DNA of 41,868 bases from Acidobacteriota bacterium. Its GTDB lineage: Bacteria; Acidobacteriota; Terriglobia; Bryobacterales; UBA6623. A program made the translations under genes and the position numbers. The stretch is from contig JAQBUE010000020.1 in the NCBI GenBank assembly GCA_027624045.1, forward strand, positions 1-41,868, read 5' to 3'. Under the pieces are notes generated by a model, which was given only the letters and a program-made list of their open reading frames with translations, was not told the origin of the DNA and did not search any database. Shown one piece after another: positions 16,225-24,921 of the stretch; position 1 is the first letter of the stretch, and each line of letters starts with the position of its first letter.

Positions 16225-16233
16225 TGTTATAGT
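16225..16233 (+). promoter_or_regulatory. Extended -10 promoter candidate for the rhodanese operon
   Basis: TGtTATAGT (TGn plus TATAGT, five of six) ends 53 bases before the ATG at 16287. A weak TTGGCT lies 15 bases upstream. Confidence 0.45.
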
Positions 16234-16286
16234 CATTAACCGGCCCTTCGGGGTTGATCACGCAGTGCCAGGGAGGAACGAAGAAG

Positions 16287-17132
16287 ATGGCTAATTACGC
16301 GCATCCAGAAATGCTTGTGAGCACCGATTGGGTCGCCGAGCACTCCGGCGACGACGGCGTGCGAATTGTAGAGGTGGATGTAGATACGAGCGCCTACGAC
16401 GAGGGCCATATCGCGGGCGCGGTCGGCTGGGCTTGGAACACACAGCTCTGCGACACGGTACAGCGCGACATCATTCCCGCGGGCGACTTCGGCAAGCTTA
16501 TGTCGAGTTCCGGCATCGGCAACGAAACGACGGTTGTGCTTTACGGTGACAACAACAACTGGTTCGCGGCCTGGGCGCTGTGGCAGCTCAAGATTTATGG
16601 GCACGGCGATGTGCGGCTCATGAATGGTGGCCGCAAGAAGTGGATCGCCGAAGGCCGCGATCTCGCACAGGATGTGCCGTCTCCGGCGGCGCTGAGCTAT
16701 GCGGCGGCCGCTCCCGATAACTCGATTCGCACCTTTCTGCCCGAGGTCTTCAAGGCCGTCTCGGCCGGAACCGTCGAGTTGGTTGACGTACGCAGTCCAG
16801 ACGAGTTCAGCGGCAAGATCCTTTCGCCTCCAGGTTTGCCGGAAACCTGCCAGCGTGGCGGCCACATACCGGGCGCGAGCAATATTCCCTGGGCCAAGGC
16901 ATGCAACGAGGACGGTACGTTCAAGAGCACCGACGAGTTGAGGGCTCTCTACGAGGAGGCGGGCATCACCGGTAATAAGCCGGTTATCGCCTACTGCCGC
17001 ATCGGTGAGCGGTCGAGCCATAGCTGGTTCGTTCTGAAGTACCTGCTGGGCCTCAGCGGCGTAACCAACTACGACGGCTCGTGGACCGAATGGGGCAATC
17101 TGGTTGGCGTGCCCGTTGAGAGGGGCGCGTAG
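16287..17132 (+). CDS. Thiosulfate/mercaptopyruvate sulfurtransferase (rhodanese)
   Basis: A 281-residue two-domain rhodanese, which transfers sulfane sulfur from thiosulfate or 3-mercaptopyruvate to an acceptor. The first domain (about 10-130) is the non-catalytic copy: YGDNNNWFAAW has Asp where the active Cys would be. The second (about 150-280) has C237 in CRIGERSSHSW, the CRxGERSS loop of CysA/thiosulfate-type enzymes. I choose ATG 16287 (MANYAHPEML), with GGAGG ten bases upstream, over the open frame to 16254. A 75-codon gene follows after 11 bases. It is cytoplasmic, with no signal peptide. Confidence 0.9.
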   Translation: MANYAHPEMLVSTDWVAEHSGDDGVRIVEVDVDTSAYDEGHIAGAVGWAWNTQLCDTVQRDIIPAGDFGKLMSSSGIGNETTVVLYGDNNNWFAAWALWQLKIYGHGDVRLMNGGRKKWIAEGRDLAQDVPSPAALSYAAAAPDNSIRTFLPEVFKAVSAGTVELVDVRSPDEFSGKILSPPGLPETCQRGGHIPGASNIPWAKACNEDGTFKSTDELRALYEEAGITGNKPVIAYCRIGERSSHSWFVLKYLLGLSGVTNYDGSWTEWGNLVGVPVERGA

Positions 17133-17143
17133 GCCGGGAGCGT

Positions 17144-17371
17144 ATGAAGACCGAAGATCATTCCGAGCGTACGTTGGAGCTGGCCGGTTGGCCGGTGCGT
17201 GTGATTTCCTACAAGCTGGGTGACAAGTATCTGGCCACGGCCGATAACGTGTCGCCCGGCGCCAATATTGCGAAGGCGCAAGGCGCAACCAAGGAAGAAG
17301 CCGAAAGCGCGGTACTCGCCAAGGCGGAAGAGCGGCTTGCGCGAACGCGCACGATGCCTGTTGATTACTAG
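17144..17371 (+). CDS. Small conserved-looking protein of unknown function
   Basis: A 75-residue soluble protein, 11 bases after the rhodanese stop and preceded by GGGAG, so probably cotranscribed. It is charged, with an N-terminal strand-like half (LAGWPVRVISYKLGDKYLATADN) containing G.ANIAKA and an amphipathic helix (KEEAESAVLAKAEERLA). I recognise no domain. By position it may help the sulfurtransferase, for example as a sulfur carrier or partner, but it has no cysteine, which argues against sulfur carriage by a thiol. Confidence 0.65.
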   Translation: MKTEDHSERTLELAGWPVRVISYKLGDKYLATADNVSPGANIAKAQGATKEEAESAVLAKAEERLARTRTMPVDY

Positions 17372-17471
17372 GGCCGCTTGATTCGTAAGCCGCCCACCGA
17401 GACCGCTTTCCAGCTTCTTCGAGGTTGGAAACCACCGTCGGCCCGCCTTTCGCGATGACCACGAGGGGCCG

Positions 17472-17480
17472 TGTTATGAT
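17472..17480 (+). promoter_or_regulatory. Extended -10 promoter candidate for folD
   Basis: TGtTATGAT (TGn plus TATGAT) ends 26 bases before the TTG at 17507. No clear -35. Confidence 0.45.
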
Positions 17481-17506
17481 GCCGATTCCCTGACCGGAGA
17501 CCTTCT

Positions 17507-18427
17507 TTGCCCGCTCGCATTCTCAATGGAAACCGCATCCGCGATCAGATCCTGATTGAAGTCGAAGAGGGAGTGAAGGCACTCGCCGCCGGCGGCGTTC
17601 GGCCCGGCTTGGCTGCCGTGCTCGTGGGCGATGACCCTGCTTCTCAAATCTACGTCCGCAACAAGATCAAGGCTTGCGAGAGAGTGGGTATCTACAGCGA
17701 ATCCATCACGCCGCCCGCCACATCGACGACAGAAGAACTACTCGCTCTGGTCGAAGATCTGAATCAGCGCCACGACATTGACGGCATTCTCGTGCAGTTG
17801 CCCCTGCCCGGCCACGTGGATTCGGCCAGAGTTTTACTCGCTGTTTCACCTCAAAAAGATGTAGACGGCTTCCATCCGTTTAACGTCGGTGCGCTTGTCA
17901 CGAAGCGACCGGGTCCGACCCCGTGTACGCCTTCGGGCCTGATTCAGATCCTCAAGCGCAGCGAGATTTCGATCGCCGGAAAGCGCGCTGTCATCGTTGG
18001 CCGCAGCGACATCGTCGGCAAGCCGGCGGCCTTGCTGCTGCTCCACGAAAACGCAACCGTCACAATCTGTCACTCGAGAACGGAGGACCTGCCCGGCGTG
18101 GCCCGCGAGGCGGATATTCTAGTCGCAGCCATCGGGCGGCCTGCCTTCGTGACGCGGGACTTCATCAAACCGGGGGCGACAGTGCTCGATGTCGGTATCA
18201 ATCGGCTAACCGACCGCGGGCAGGTGGAGACGATCTGCGCCGGCTTGCCGAAGAAGCTCGAGGGATTTCGGGCCACGGGAGCAGTGCTGGTTGGCGATGT
18301 GCATCCCAAGGATGTCGCCGAGGTGGCCGGCGCTTACACCCCGGTGCCGGGAGGAGTGGGCCCGCTGACGATCGCCATGCTGATGGTGAACACGGTTGAA
18401 GCGGCGCGCCAGCGTCGGGCTAGCTGA
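17507..18427 (+). CDS. folD: Methylenetetrahydrofolate dehydrogenase/cyclohydrolase
   Basis: A 306-residue FolD, the bifunctional enzyme converting 5,10-methylene-THF through methenyl-THF to 10-formyl-THF with NADP. It starts with TTG (MPARILNGNRIRDQI). Signatures are YVRNKIKACERVGI with the catalytic Lys, DGILVQLPLPGH, PQKDVDGFHPFNVG, PCTPSGLIQIL, GRSDIVGKPAALLLL, TVTICHSRT and PVPGGVGPLTIAML. The common GRSNIVGKP is GRSDIVGKP here. Its stop overlaps the stop of the convergent quinoprotein gene by eight bases, leaving no room for a conventional terminator. Confidence 0.96.
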   Translation: MPARILNGNRIRDQILIEVEEGVKALAAGGVRPGLAAVLVGDDPASQIYVRNKIKACERVGIYSESITPPATSTTEELLALVEDLNQRHDIDGILVQLPLPGHVDSARVLLAVSPQKDVDGFHPFNVGALVTKRPGPTPCTPSGLIQILKRSEISIAGKRAVIVGRSDIVGKPAALLLLHENATVTICHSRTEDLPGVAREADILVAAIGRPAFVTRDFIKPGATVLDVGINRLTDRGQVETICAGLPKKLEGFRATGAVLVGDVHPKDVAEVAGAYTPVPGGVGPLTIAMLMVNTVEAARQRRAS

Positions 18428-20294
18428 GGGCGAAAGCGGCAATCTCGTCGCCCGACACACTCGCGACCTTGTCCCGCCCGCCGCCGGCGGCTATCGCGAC
18501 ATACTGCTTCCCGCCGACCTCGTAAGAACACGGCGAAGCGTTACATCCCGCTTGGAGCTCCCACTCCCAAACTACCGCGCCGGACTTACTGTCGAATGCT
18601 CGAAACTTTGGGTCAGCCGTCGCGCCGATAAACACCAATCCGCCCTTCGTCGCGACCGAACCACCGAAATTGAGCGTCCCGGTTTTCGGAATGCCGCGCG
18701 CCGTCAACTCGACGTGCTCGCCGAGTACTTCCTTCCAGACGTACTCGCCGGTATCGAGATCGATGCAGTTCATTTTGCCCCAGGGCGGCTTAATGGCCGG
18801 GTATCCCTCCGGGTCAAGCAGTTGGATATAGCCGGCATGATTAAACCGGAAGGGGTCATCCGGTTTGCCGTCGACGACCGTGCAGAAATTCGTCGTTTCG
18901 TTCGAGTTGACGTACATCCAGTTGCGGTCGGGATCGAAACTAATACCGCCCCACAGCGCGCCGCCGCTAAAGCCGGGATAGATCACGGTGCCCTGCTTGC
19001 TTGGCGGCGTAAAAAGCGGTCCCGTACGCGCGGCCCGAAACTTTTCGAGTACGAATTCGTGAGCTTCAGGCGAAATATCAGTAATCAGATCTTCCGTAAG
19101 TTCATATCCGCAAAGGCTGGCCGGCTTGAGGGGAACGGGCTGCGACTTGGCCATTTTCTCCCCGGGAATATCGCTCTCGGGCACGGGCCACTCTTCGATC
19201 GGAAACACGGGTTTGCCCGTCTCACGGTCGAGCACGAAAAGTAAGCCCATCTTGGTCGTCTGGACGACGGCGTCGATCATACGGCCGCCGTGGCGCAGGC
19301 GCACCAGAGAGGGCTGGGAAGCCAGGTCATAGTCCCAAACATCGTGCCGCACGATCTGGTAGTGCCAAACGCGCTTGCCGGTGCGCGCATCGAGCGCGAG
19401 GACGCAGTTACCGAACAGGTTGTCGCCGATGCGGTCGCCTCCCCAGAAATCGAATGAGGGCGAGCCGATCGACGCGAACAGCCAGCCGCGGTCGGGGTCG
19501 AGGCTCATGCCGGCCCAGTTATTAGTGCCTCCGTTCACCTCCCACGAGTCGTCGTTCCACGTGCCGTAGCCAAACTCGCCCGGAAACGGAATCGTGTGAA
19601 AAATCCATTTGCGCTTGCCGGTGTAGATGTCGTAAGCGCGAATGTGCCCGGGCCCTTCAGGGCGCGGCCCTTCGCCGCCGCCGCCACTCACGATGATCAA
19701 ATCCTCGAAGATGACCGGCGGGCTTGTGCATTTGTAGAACAAGTCCGTCATGTCGCGATCGAAGTCGCTTTTGAGATCAACCACACCGTTCTCGCCGAAA
19801 CTCTTGATCAGTTCCCCGGTTCCGGCATTCAGGCAGAACAAGTTCGTTTGGATGGCGGCGAAGATGCGCTTGTCTTTACCGTCCTCGAAATACGAGACGC
19901 CGCGGTTGACTCCCCGGGCGCGGGAAGAACGCACCCCTTCGTAAGGATCGAAGTTCCAACGTACTTCACCCGTCGCGGCGTTCAGCGCCCGTACCGCCAT
20001 GCGGGCTGTCGTCAGATACATCGTGTCGCCGATGACGATGGGCGTACACTGGATCATCGTCTTGGGACGGTCCATCTTGTCGCCGGTATGGTGAATCCAA
20101 GCAGGCTTCAGGCGGTGGGCGTTGAAGAGGTTGATCTGATCGAGCGGTGAGTAGCGGGAGGCGCCCTGGTCGCCTCCGTAGACGCGCCATTCTCCGCCGG
20201 CTCCGGTGAAGGGCTTCTCGGCTGCTTGCGACGGGGGTAGCAGGAGCGAAGCTCCCGCGGCCGCACCAGCGGCGACGAATTGTCGGCGATTCAT
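18420..20294 (-). CDS. PQQ-dependent quinoprotein dehydrogenase
   Basis: A 624-residue quinoprotein of the eight-bladed glucose/alcohol dehydrogenase family, oxidising an alcohol or sugar in the periplasm with pyrroloquinoline quinone. ATG 20294 gives MNRRQFVAAGAAAGASLLLP, a Tat-like signal with RRQF, and AAGGA sits just upstream. Typical blocks are EWRVYGGDQGASRYSPLDQI, RHDVWDYDLASQPSLV, GGALWGGISFDPDRNWMYV, TLNFGGSVATKGGLVFIGAT and SYEVGGKQYVAIAAGGG. No haem motif is present, so it is not a quinohaemoprotein. The frame is open far upstream of the ATG, but that part overlaps rmlC on the other strand. No PQQ synthesis genes are in the window. Confidence 0.9.
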   Translation of the reverse strand: MNRRQFVAAGAAAGASLLLPPSQAAEKPFTGAGGEWRVYGGDQGASRYSPLDQINLFNAHRLKPAWIHHTGDKMDRPKTMIQCTPIVIGDTMYLTTARMAVRALNAATGEVRWNFDPYEGVRSSRARGVNRGVSYFEDGKDKRIFAAIQTNLFCLNAGTGELIKSFGENGVVDLKSDFDRDMTDLFYKCTSPPVIFEDLIIVSGGGGEGPRPEGPGHIRAYDIYTGKRKWIFHTIPFPGEFGYGTWNDDSWEVNGGTNNWAGMSLDPDRGWLFASIGSPSFDFWGGDRIGDNLFGNCVLALDARTGKRVWHYQIVRHDVWDYDLASQPSLVRLRHGGRMIDAVVQTTKMGLLFVLDRETGKPVFPIEEWPVPESDIPGEKMAKSQPVPLKPASLCGYELTEDLITDISPEAHEFVLEKFRAARTGPLFTPPSKQGTVIYPGFSGGALWGGISFDPDRNWMYVNSNETTNFCTVVDGKPDDPFRFNHAGYIQLLDPEGYPAIKPPWGKMNCIDLDTGEYVWKEVLGEHVELTARGIPKTGTLNFGGSVATKGGLVFIGATADPKFRAFDSKSGAVVWEWELQAGCNASPCSYEVGGKQYVAIAAGGGRDKVASVSGDEIAAFALS

Positions 20295-20465
20295 TCCTTG
20301 TGACACGAATAACCTCTCTAGCGTTTGAGCGTTTTTTCTTAGCGGGCGTGCGGGCGTAACCGAACCCCAAATCGAGTCCCTCGATTGTAGCGACCTCGGC
20401 CCCAGTTGCGTGCCGACCCGCTTGACCGCGGCTAGGACGCTATAAGATGGTGGGAGGAACATTCC

Positions 20466-21059
20466 ATGGCTAGTGAAGCGAAAACATTGCCGTCGGCCGG
20501 CCGCCTCATCAGCGGCAAGTCGGATCCGTTGACTCTCTCCGCCCCCGAATGCGAATTGGGCATCGGCAGCGTGATCGCTCAACCGGACTCCGCCGACTTG
20601 ATCGACGGCGTTCAGGTGCAGCCCTACCCGCTGTGGCCCGATGACCGCGGTTACTTTCTTGAAATCGCTCGCCTCGGGCGAGGTTTGCCCGCTGGTTTTC
20701 CGGCCGAGTCCACACAAGTGTCAGCTGCGCTCAGCTACCCAGGCACGATCAAGGCGTTTCATTATCACTTGGAGCAGACGGATTTTTGGGTTCCCGTCCA
20801 AGGCATGTTTCAGGTCGCGCTGGCCGACCTGCGCCAGGACTCAGCTACCTTCGGCCGCCGAAATACGTTCCACGTAGGGGTGCTGCGGCCGTGGCAGATC
20901 CTGATTCCTCCCGGCGTCGCCCATGGCTATAAGGTCATCGGCGCAGGCCCGGCGATGCTGGTCTACGTCACCGACCGCCACTACAATCCGAAGGACGAAG
21001 GCCGCATCGCTTATGACGATCCCAGCATTCGATACGACTGGGAGATCCAATACAAATGA
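20466..21059 (+). CDS. rmlC: dTDP-4-dehydrorhamnose 3,5-epimerase family protein
   Basis: A 197-residue cupin of the RmlC/RfbC family, which epimerises dTDP-4-keto-6-deoxyglucose at C3 and C5. Landmarks are WPDDRGYFLEIARLG, SYPGTIKAFHYHLEQTDFW, and PPGVAHGYKVIG. The usual LRGLHYQ segment around the catalytic His is IKAFHYHLEQTD, the variant found in a divergent branch of the family, so activity as a true 3,5-epimerase is likely but not certain. GGGAGG precedes ATG 20466. rmlB starts four bases before its stop (ATGA overlap), and the pair is certainly cotranscribed. Confidence 0.88.
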   Translation: MASEAKTLPSAGRLISGKSDPLTLSAPECELGIGSVIAQPDSADLIDGVQVQPYPLWPDDRGYFLEIARLGRGLPAGFPAESTQVSAALSYPGTIKAFHYHLEQTDFWVPVQGMFQVALADLRQDSATFGRRNTFHVGVLRPWQILIPPGVAHGYKVIGAGPAMLVYVTDRHYNPKDEGRIAYDDPSIRYDWEIQYK

Positions 21060-22105
21060 AGCTGCTCGTGACAGGCGGAGCCGGTTTCATTGGCTCCGCG
21101 TTTATTCGGCTTGTGCTGGGCGGCGACGCGGCGGCCGAAGTGCTGAACTTCGATGCACTGACGTACGCCGGCAATCTCGAAAACCTGGAACCTGTCGCGG
21201 ACCACGCCGGTTACCGGTTCGTCAAAGCGAATCTCTGTGACGTAGCCGCCGTAGATGAGGCTGTGGCAAGCTACGCGCCCGACGTAATTGTTCACTTCGC
21301 GGCGGAGTCGCATGTTGACCGCAGCATCCTCTCGCCCAAGCCGGTCATCGATACAAACTTCACCGGAACATTCCATCTGCTGGACGCCGCGCGCCGGCGC
21401 GGGGTTCAGAAGTTCATTCACGTATCGACCGACGAGGTGTACGGCAGCATTGATCCTCCCGCTGACGCCGACGAGGATTTCCCGCTACGCCCCAGTAGCC
21501 CTTACTCGGCGTCGAAAGCCGGATCGGACATGCTGGCGCTGTCGTACTTTACGACCTATAAGCTGCCGGTGATCGTGACCCGCGCCTCGAACAATTACGG
21601 GCCGTATCAGTTTCCGGAAAAGCTGATCCCATTGATGATCGCGAACGCCTTGGACGACGAGCCGCTACCCATTTACGGCGACGGGCAGCAAGTTCGTGAT
21701 TGGCTTTATGTTGACGATCACTGCCGGGCGATCCAATCACTGCTCGAAAAAGGGCAACCCGGCGAGATCTACAACATCGGGGGCAACCGCGCTCTTCCGA
21801 ATCTCGATGTCGTTCGCATGATTCTGGCGGCTACAGGGAAGACGGAGAGCCTGCTCCGATCCGTAGAAGATCGTCCTGGTCACGACCGCCGTTACGCGCT
21901 ATCGAGCGCCAAGATCCAAAGGACGACCGGTTGGACGCCCGCCATGGATTTTGAGCAGGGGCTGGCGCGAACCGTTGATTGGTGTCGCGCGAACACGAGT
22001 TGGGTCGAGCGCGTCCGTTCAGGCGCCTATCGGGATTACTACGACAGCAATTACAGCCGCCGTGAAGAAGAGTTGGGACGCGTAACGGCTGGCTCCAAAC
22101 GTTGA
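21056..22105 (+). CDS. rmlB: dTDP-glucose 4,6-dehydratase
   Basis: A 349-residue extended SDR, RmlB/RfbB, dehydrating dTDP-glucose to dTDP-4-keto-6-deoxyglucose with bound NAD. It has TGGAGFIGS at 6-14, HFAAESHVDRSI, STDEVYGS with the Thr-Asp-Glu catalytic residues, YSASKAGSD with Tyr-x-x-x-Lys, and RASNNYGPYQFPEKLIPL. Length and motifs are entirely normal. It is translated coupled to rmlC. Together with rmlD at 1738 it provides three of the four dTDP-rhamnose enzymes. Confidence 0.95.
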   Translation: MKLLVTGGAGFIGSAFIRLVLGGDAAAEVLNFDALTYAGNLENLEPVADHAGYRFVKANLCDVAAVDEAVASYAPDVIVHFAAESHVDRSILSPKPVIDTNFTGTFHLLDAARRRGVQKFIHVSTDEVYGSIDPPADADEDFPLRPSSPYSASKAGSDMLALSYFTTYKLPVIVTRASNNYGPYQFPEKLIPLMIANALDDEPLPIYGDGQQVRDWLYVDDHCRAIQSLLEKGQPGEIYNIGGNRALPNLDVVRMILAATGKTESLLRSVEDRPGHDRRYALSSAKIQRTTGWTPAMDFEQGLARTVDWCRANTSWVERVRSGAYRDYYDSNYSRREEELGRVTAGSKR

Positions 22106-22164
22106 TGCACGGCCAGGGAAGGTTTCCGTTACGCTATTTGGAAACTGAGAAGGAGAATTGCAGC

Positions 22165-23256
22165 GTGACAAAGCAAGCAAATAGTTCATCCGGAGCGTCG
22201 AGTCGCCGCTCATTCTTGACGGCCGCGACGCTCGGGTCCGCAATGCTCTGCTGGGGGTTGACGCCTGAGGCGCGGGCGCAACGCGACTGGTCGGGGGAAA
22301 CGCCGGTGAGGTATCCCGATCCCGATATTGTGGTCATCGATCCGCGCTTCGCCAAGTACAAGCTCGGCAACACGCCCATCCAGCGGCTGCATCAGGGGAC
22401 GCTGTGGGCCGAAGGCCCGGCTTGGAACGCGGTCGGGCGATACTTGCTTTGGAGCGATATCCCGAACGACCGCCAGATGCGCTGGCTCGAAGAAGATGGC
22501 CATGTGAGCGTATTCCGCCAACCGGCCGGCAACAGCAACGGCAATACCTTTGACTGGGAAGGCCGGCAGATTGCTTGCGAACACGGCAACCGGCGTGTCG
22601 TTCGCTACGAACACAACGGCAAACTCACTGTGTTGGCCTCGGAGTGGCAAGGCAAGCCCCTCAATGCGCCGAATGACGCTGTCGTGCATCCCGATGGCGA
22701 CATCTGGTTTACCGATCCCGGCTATGGAAGCCTCATGAACTATGAGGGGAATAAAGGGACGTTGCACCTGAAGGAAGCAATCTACCGAGTGGACGGGAAG
22801 ACCGGCGTGATGAGTATGGTCGCTGATGACATTTATAAGCCAAACGGCCTTTGTTTCTCACCCGATTACGGTAAGCTGTATGTCGCCGACACTGGTGCCA
22901 CGCATTACCCGGAAGCGCCGCGCGTCATCAAGGTATGGGACGTTGTCGACAATAAGAAACTGGAGAAGGGGCGAGAGTTCACTTCGATGGTACTGAGTGG
23001 CGTGGGCGCTGGGTTGGCGGATGGCATCCGGGCCGATGTGGACGGCAATGTTTGGGCCAGCGCCGGCTGGGTCGGCGCTGGATATGACGGCGTCCATATC
23101 TTTGCCTCCGACGGTGTGCGAATCGGGCAAATCCGGCTGCCTGAAATCTGCTCGAACGTTTGTTTCGGGGGCACGAAACGCAACCGTCTGTTCATGACGG
23201 GGAGCCAGTCTCTCTATTCGGTTTACGTCGAGACGCAGGGCGCGCACATCTCATAG
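22165..23256 (+). CDS. SMP-30/gluconolactonase-like exported protein
   Basis: A 363-residue six-bladed beta-propeller of the SMP-30/gluconolaconase/LRE family, members of which hydrolyse sugar or other lactones with a divalent metal. GTG 22165 is chosen because AAGGAG lies nine bases upstream and it gives a Tat signal (SSRRSFLTAATLGSAML then ARA). The frame runs back to 22102 but would overlap rmlB. Probable metal ligands are Glu in EGPAWNAVGRYLLW, Asn in APNDAVVHPDGDIWFTDPG and Asn/Asp in PNGLCFSPDYGKLYVADT. Being exported, and near the quinoprotein, it could act on the lactone produced by sugar oxidation; that link is inference. Confidence 0.86.
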   Translation: MTKQANSSSGASSRRSFLTAATLGSAMLCWGLTPEARAQRDWSGETPVRYPDPDIVVIDPRFAKYKLGNTPIQRLHQGTLWAEGPAWNAVGRYLLWSDIPNDRQMRWLEEDGHVSVFRQPAGNSNGNTFDWEGRQIACEHGNRRVVRYEHNGKLTVLASEWQGKPLNAPNDAVVHPDGDIWFTDPGYGSLMNYEGNKGTLHLKEAIYRVDGKTGVMSMVADDIYKPNGLCFSPDYGKLYVADTGATHYPEAPRVIKVWDVVDNKKLEKGREFTSMVLSGVGAGLADGIRADVDGNVWASAGWVGAGYDGVHIFASDGVRIGQIRLPEICSNVCFGGTKRNRLFMTGSQSLYSVYVETQGAHIS

Positions 23257-23331
23257 AGCCCTCCGCATCCCACTTGGCGGCCCGCTCGCCGGCCGTGACA
23301 CATCCATTTCCTGGACTGCAAGGCCCGCGAT

Positions 23332-23376
23332 CGCATCTCCCAGGGAAATATGGGCGATGCGGCGCGGTCCTTTTTT
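23332..23376 (+). terminator. Terminator-like hairpin after the SMP-30 gene
   Basis: CGCATC-t-CCCA pairs with TGGG-c-GATGCG (23332-23342 with 23351-23361, one mismatch, 8-base loop). Six T residues follow after nine bases (23371-23376), further than is ideal. Confidence 0.4.
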
Positions 23377-23473
23377 ACGCGGATCTGAAGGCCTAGTCCC
23401 GCTAAGTCGATAAGGGATTCAGGTTTTCTCGTGGCGGTGTCTTTCCGCTTCGCCTGGCTGGAAGGGCAGCTCA

Positions 23474-24733
23474 ATGTCAAATCTGCGCGTTCTCATCGTT
23501 GACGACGATACATCTACCCGCAAGGTTCTGCGGCGCTGGTTGACGCGCGCGTTGGACGTCGATGTGTCCGAGGCAGCTGACGGGCTCGAAGCTTTCGAGC
23601 AGATCACCGAACAGGCGGCCGATCTCGTTATTACCGACATTCATATGCCCCTGCTCAACGGGCTTGAACTCGTGTCACTCGTTCGAGATGACCCCGAACT
23701 GGCTGACACTGAGATCATCGCGATGTCTGTTGATAGCAGCCAGACCCTCGTCACTGAACTCGTAAAGATGGGGGTTTTGGACTTTATCGTCAAACCCCTC
23801 CTGGAAGATCAAGTGATTCACCGCCTTGAGGGGGTCATCCGCACCTTGACGGAGAAGAGAGCAAAGCGGAACAACTCGAGTACGCTCCCGAAAGTCCTAG
23901 TGGCTGACCGGGACGCCAACTTTCGCGAGTTTGCCCGCACGGCGTTGAAAGGTCTTTTTCATTGTGAGGTGGCCAAGAACGCCGGTGAGTTGCTGGTGGG
24001 CTCGATCCGGCATAAGCCGCCGTTGATTCTGGTGTCACCGGCGTTGCCGGGTTTCCGCCTGGAGTTTCTTCTCAAGAAGCTGCGTTTAGGCGACTCACAC
24101 GCTCCAACACACGTCTACTTGCTGACGAGCGATGCCGGTGACCAGCCGGACGGGTTGCAGCGTGTCAGCGGCACCGTGATGCGCACGTTTGTTCCGGCCG
24201 CCTTCCGCGCGGAAGTCTGCGGCGTCATGAATGGCGTGCTGCCGCGCAAACTGGACGGATCGCCGTTCTCAATGTTGCGGCAGGAAATGCCCGGCGCGAT
24301 CCGTCTCGTGCTCGGGACCCTGACCGGAACCGATCCTCATGAAAAGCCCGAACCAGAAGACGAGCCCCTCTTCGGAATCTTTGGCGCCATATCGCTCAAT
24401 TCAACCTCCGATGACCTGCGCATCGAGGCGAATATCGCGGCCGAGGAAACAATGATTCGCGAGTTCGCGCGAGTGATGCTCGACCTGCCCGAGGAAGAAG
24501 TTGACACCGAAATCGCCGAATCCACGCTGCAGGAGATTCTGAACATGTATGGCGGGCGAATCAAGAGCCTCTGCGACCAGAAGAGAATCGACTTGACTCT
24601 CCACCTGCCCGAAATTGGCCGGGCCGAGAGCGCGGTAACTGACGAAGCCACACTCGATGTCAAATGGTATTTCGAGTGGGGGGAAGGGCACTTGTTCAAG
24701 ATCCGGCTGAGGGTTTTCGCCGCCAGTTCTTGA
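23474..24733 (+). CDS. Receiver-pseudoreceiver-CheX fusion protein
   Basis: A 419-residue three-domain protein. Receiver 1 (5-125) is complete: VLIVDDDTSTRK, phosphoacceptor D55 in VITDIHMP, and K107 in IVKPL. Receiver 2 (about 140-260) has VLVADRDANFRE but Ser (S188, LILVSPALPG) where the phospho-Asp should be, and no conserved Lys, so it cannot be phosphorylated normally. The C-terminal part (about 295-415) looks like CheX/CheC: S350-x3-E354-x2-N357 in STLQEILNMYGG fits the [D/S]xxxExxN motif of CheC/CheX/FliY CheY-P phosphatases. An inferred role is a phosphatase whose activity is gated by its own receiver, or one acting on the neighbouring CheY proteins. No membrane segment. It is the first gene of the chemosensory region. 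Confidence 0.85.
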   Translation: MSNLRVLIVDDDTSTRKVLRRWLTRALDVDVSEAADGLEAFEQITEQAADLVITDIHMPLLNGLELVSLVRDDPELADTEIIAMSVDSSQTLVTELVKMGVLDFIVKPLLEDQVIHRLEGVIRTLTEKRAKRNNSSTLPKVLVADRDANFREFARTALKGLFHCEVAKNAGELLVGSIRHKPPLILVSPALPGFRLEFLLKKLRLGDSHAPTHVYLLTSDAGDQPDGLQRVSGTVMRTFVPAAFRAEVCGVMNGVLPRKLDGSPFSMLRQEMPGAIRLVLGTLTGTDPHEKPEPEDEPLFGIFGAISLNSTSDDLRIEANIAAEETMIREFARVMLDLPEEEVDTEIAESTLQEILNMYGGRIKSLCDQKRIDLTLHLPEIGRAESAVTDEATLDVKWYFEWGEGHLFKIRLRVFAASS

Positions 24734-24921
24734 TCTGCTTTTCTCACTGTGTGGCGGGGGAAGTGCGTGAGAGGCCCGTCAGCGGCACGCGCGTACGGGT
24801 TCGCGCCTACTTTTGGGTGTTGGGGAGTACTGGAACAAGCCGCTGAGCACGGCGAGCGAACGCAGTGACGCAACGGCGGCCTTATGGCCTACTTGAAGCG
24901 TCGGGTCGTGATCAATGCGGG

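Noticed and set aside
20422..20446. TTGACC and TATAAG as a promoter for rmlC
   Set aside because: The spacing is only 13 bases, and transcription from that -10 would start inside the Shine-Dalgarno sequence.
23275..23290. TGGCGGCCCGCTCGCC as a sigma-54 promoter before the REC-REC-CheX gene
   Set aside because: GG/GC spacing fits, but the rest is plain GC-rich sequence with TCGC for TTGC, and a terminator-like hairpin lies downstream of it.
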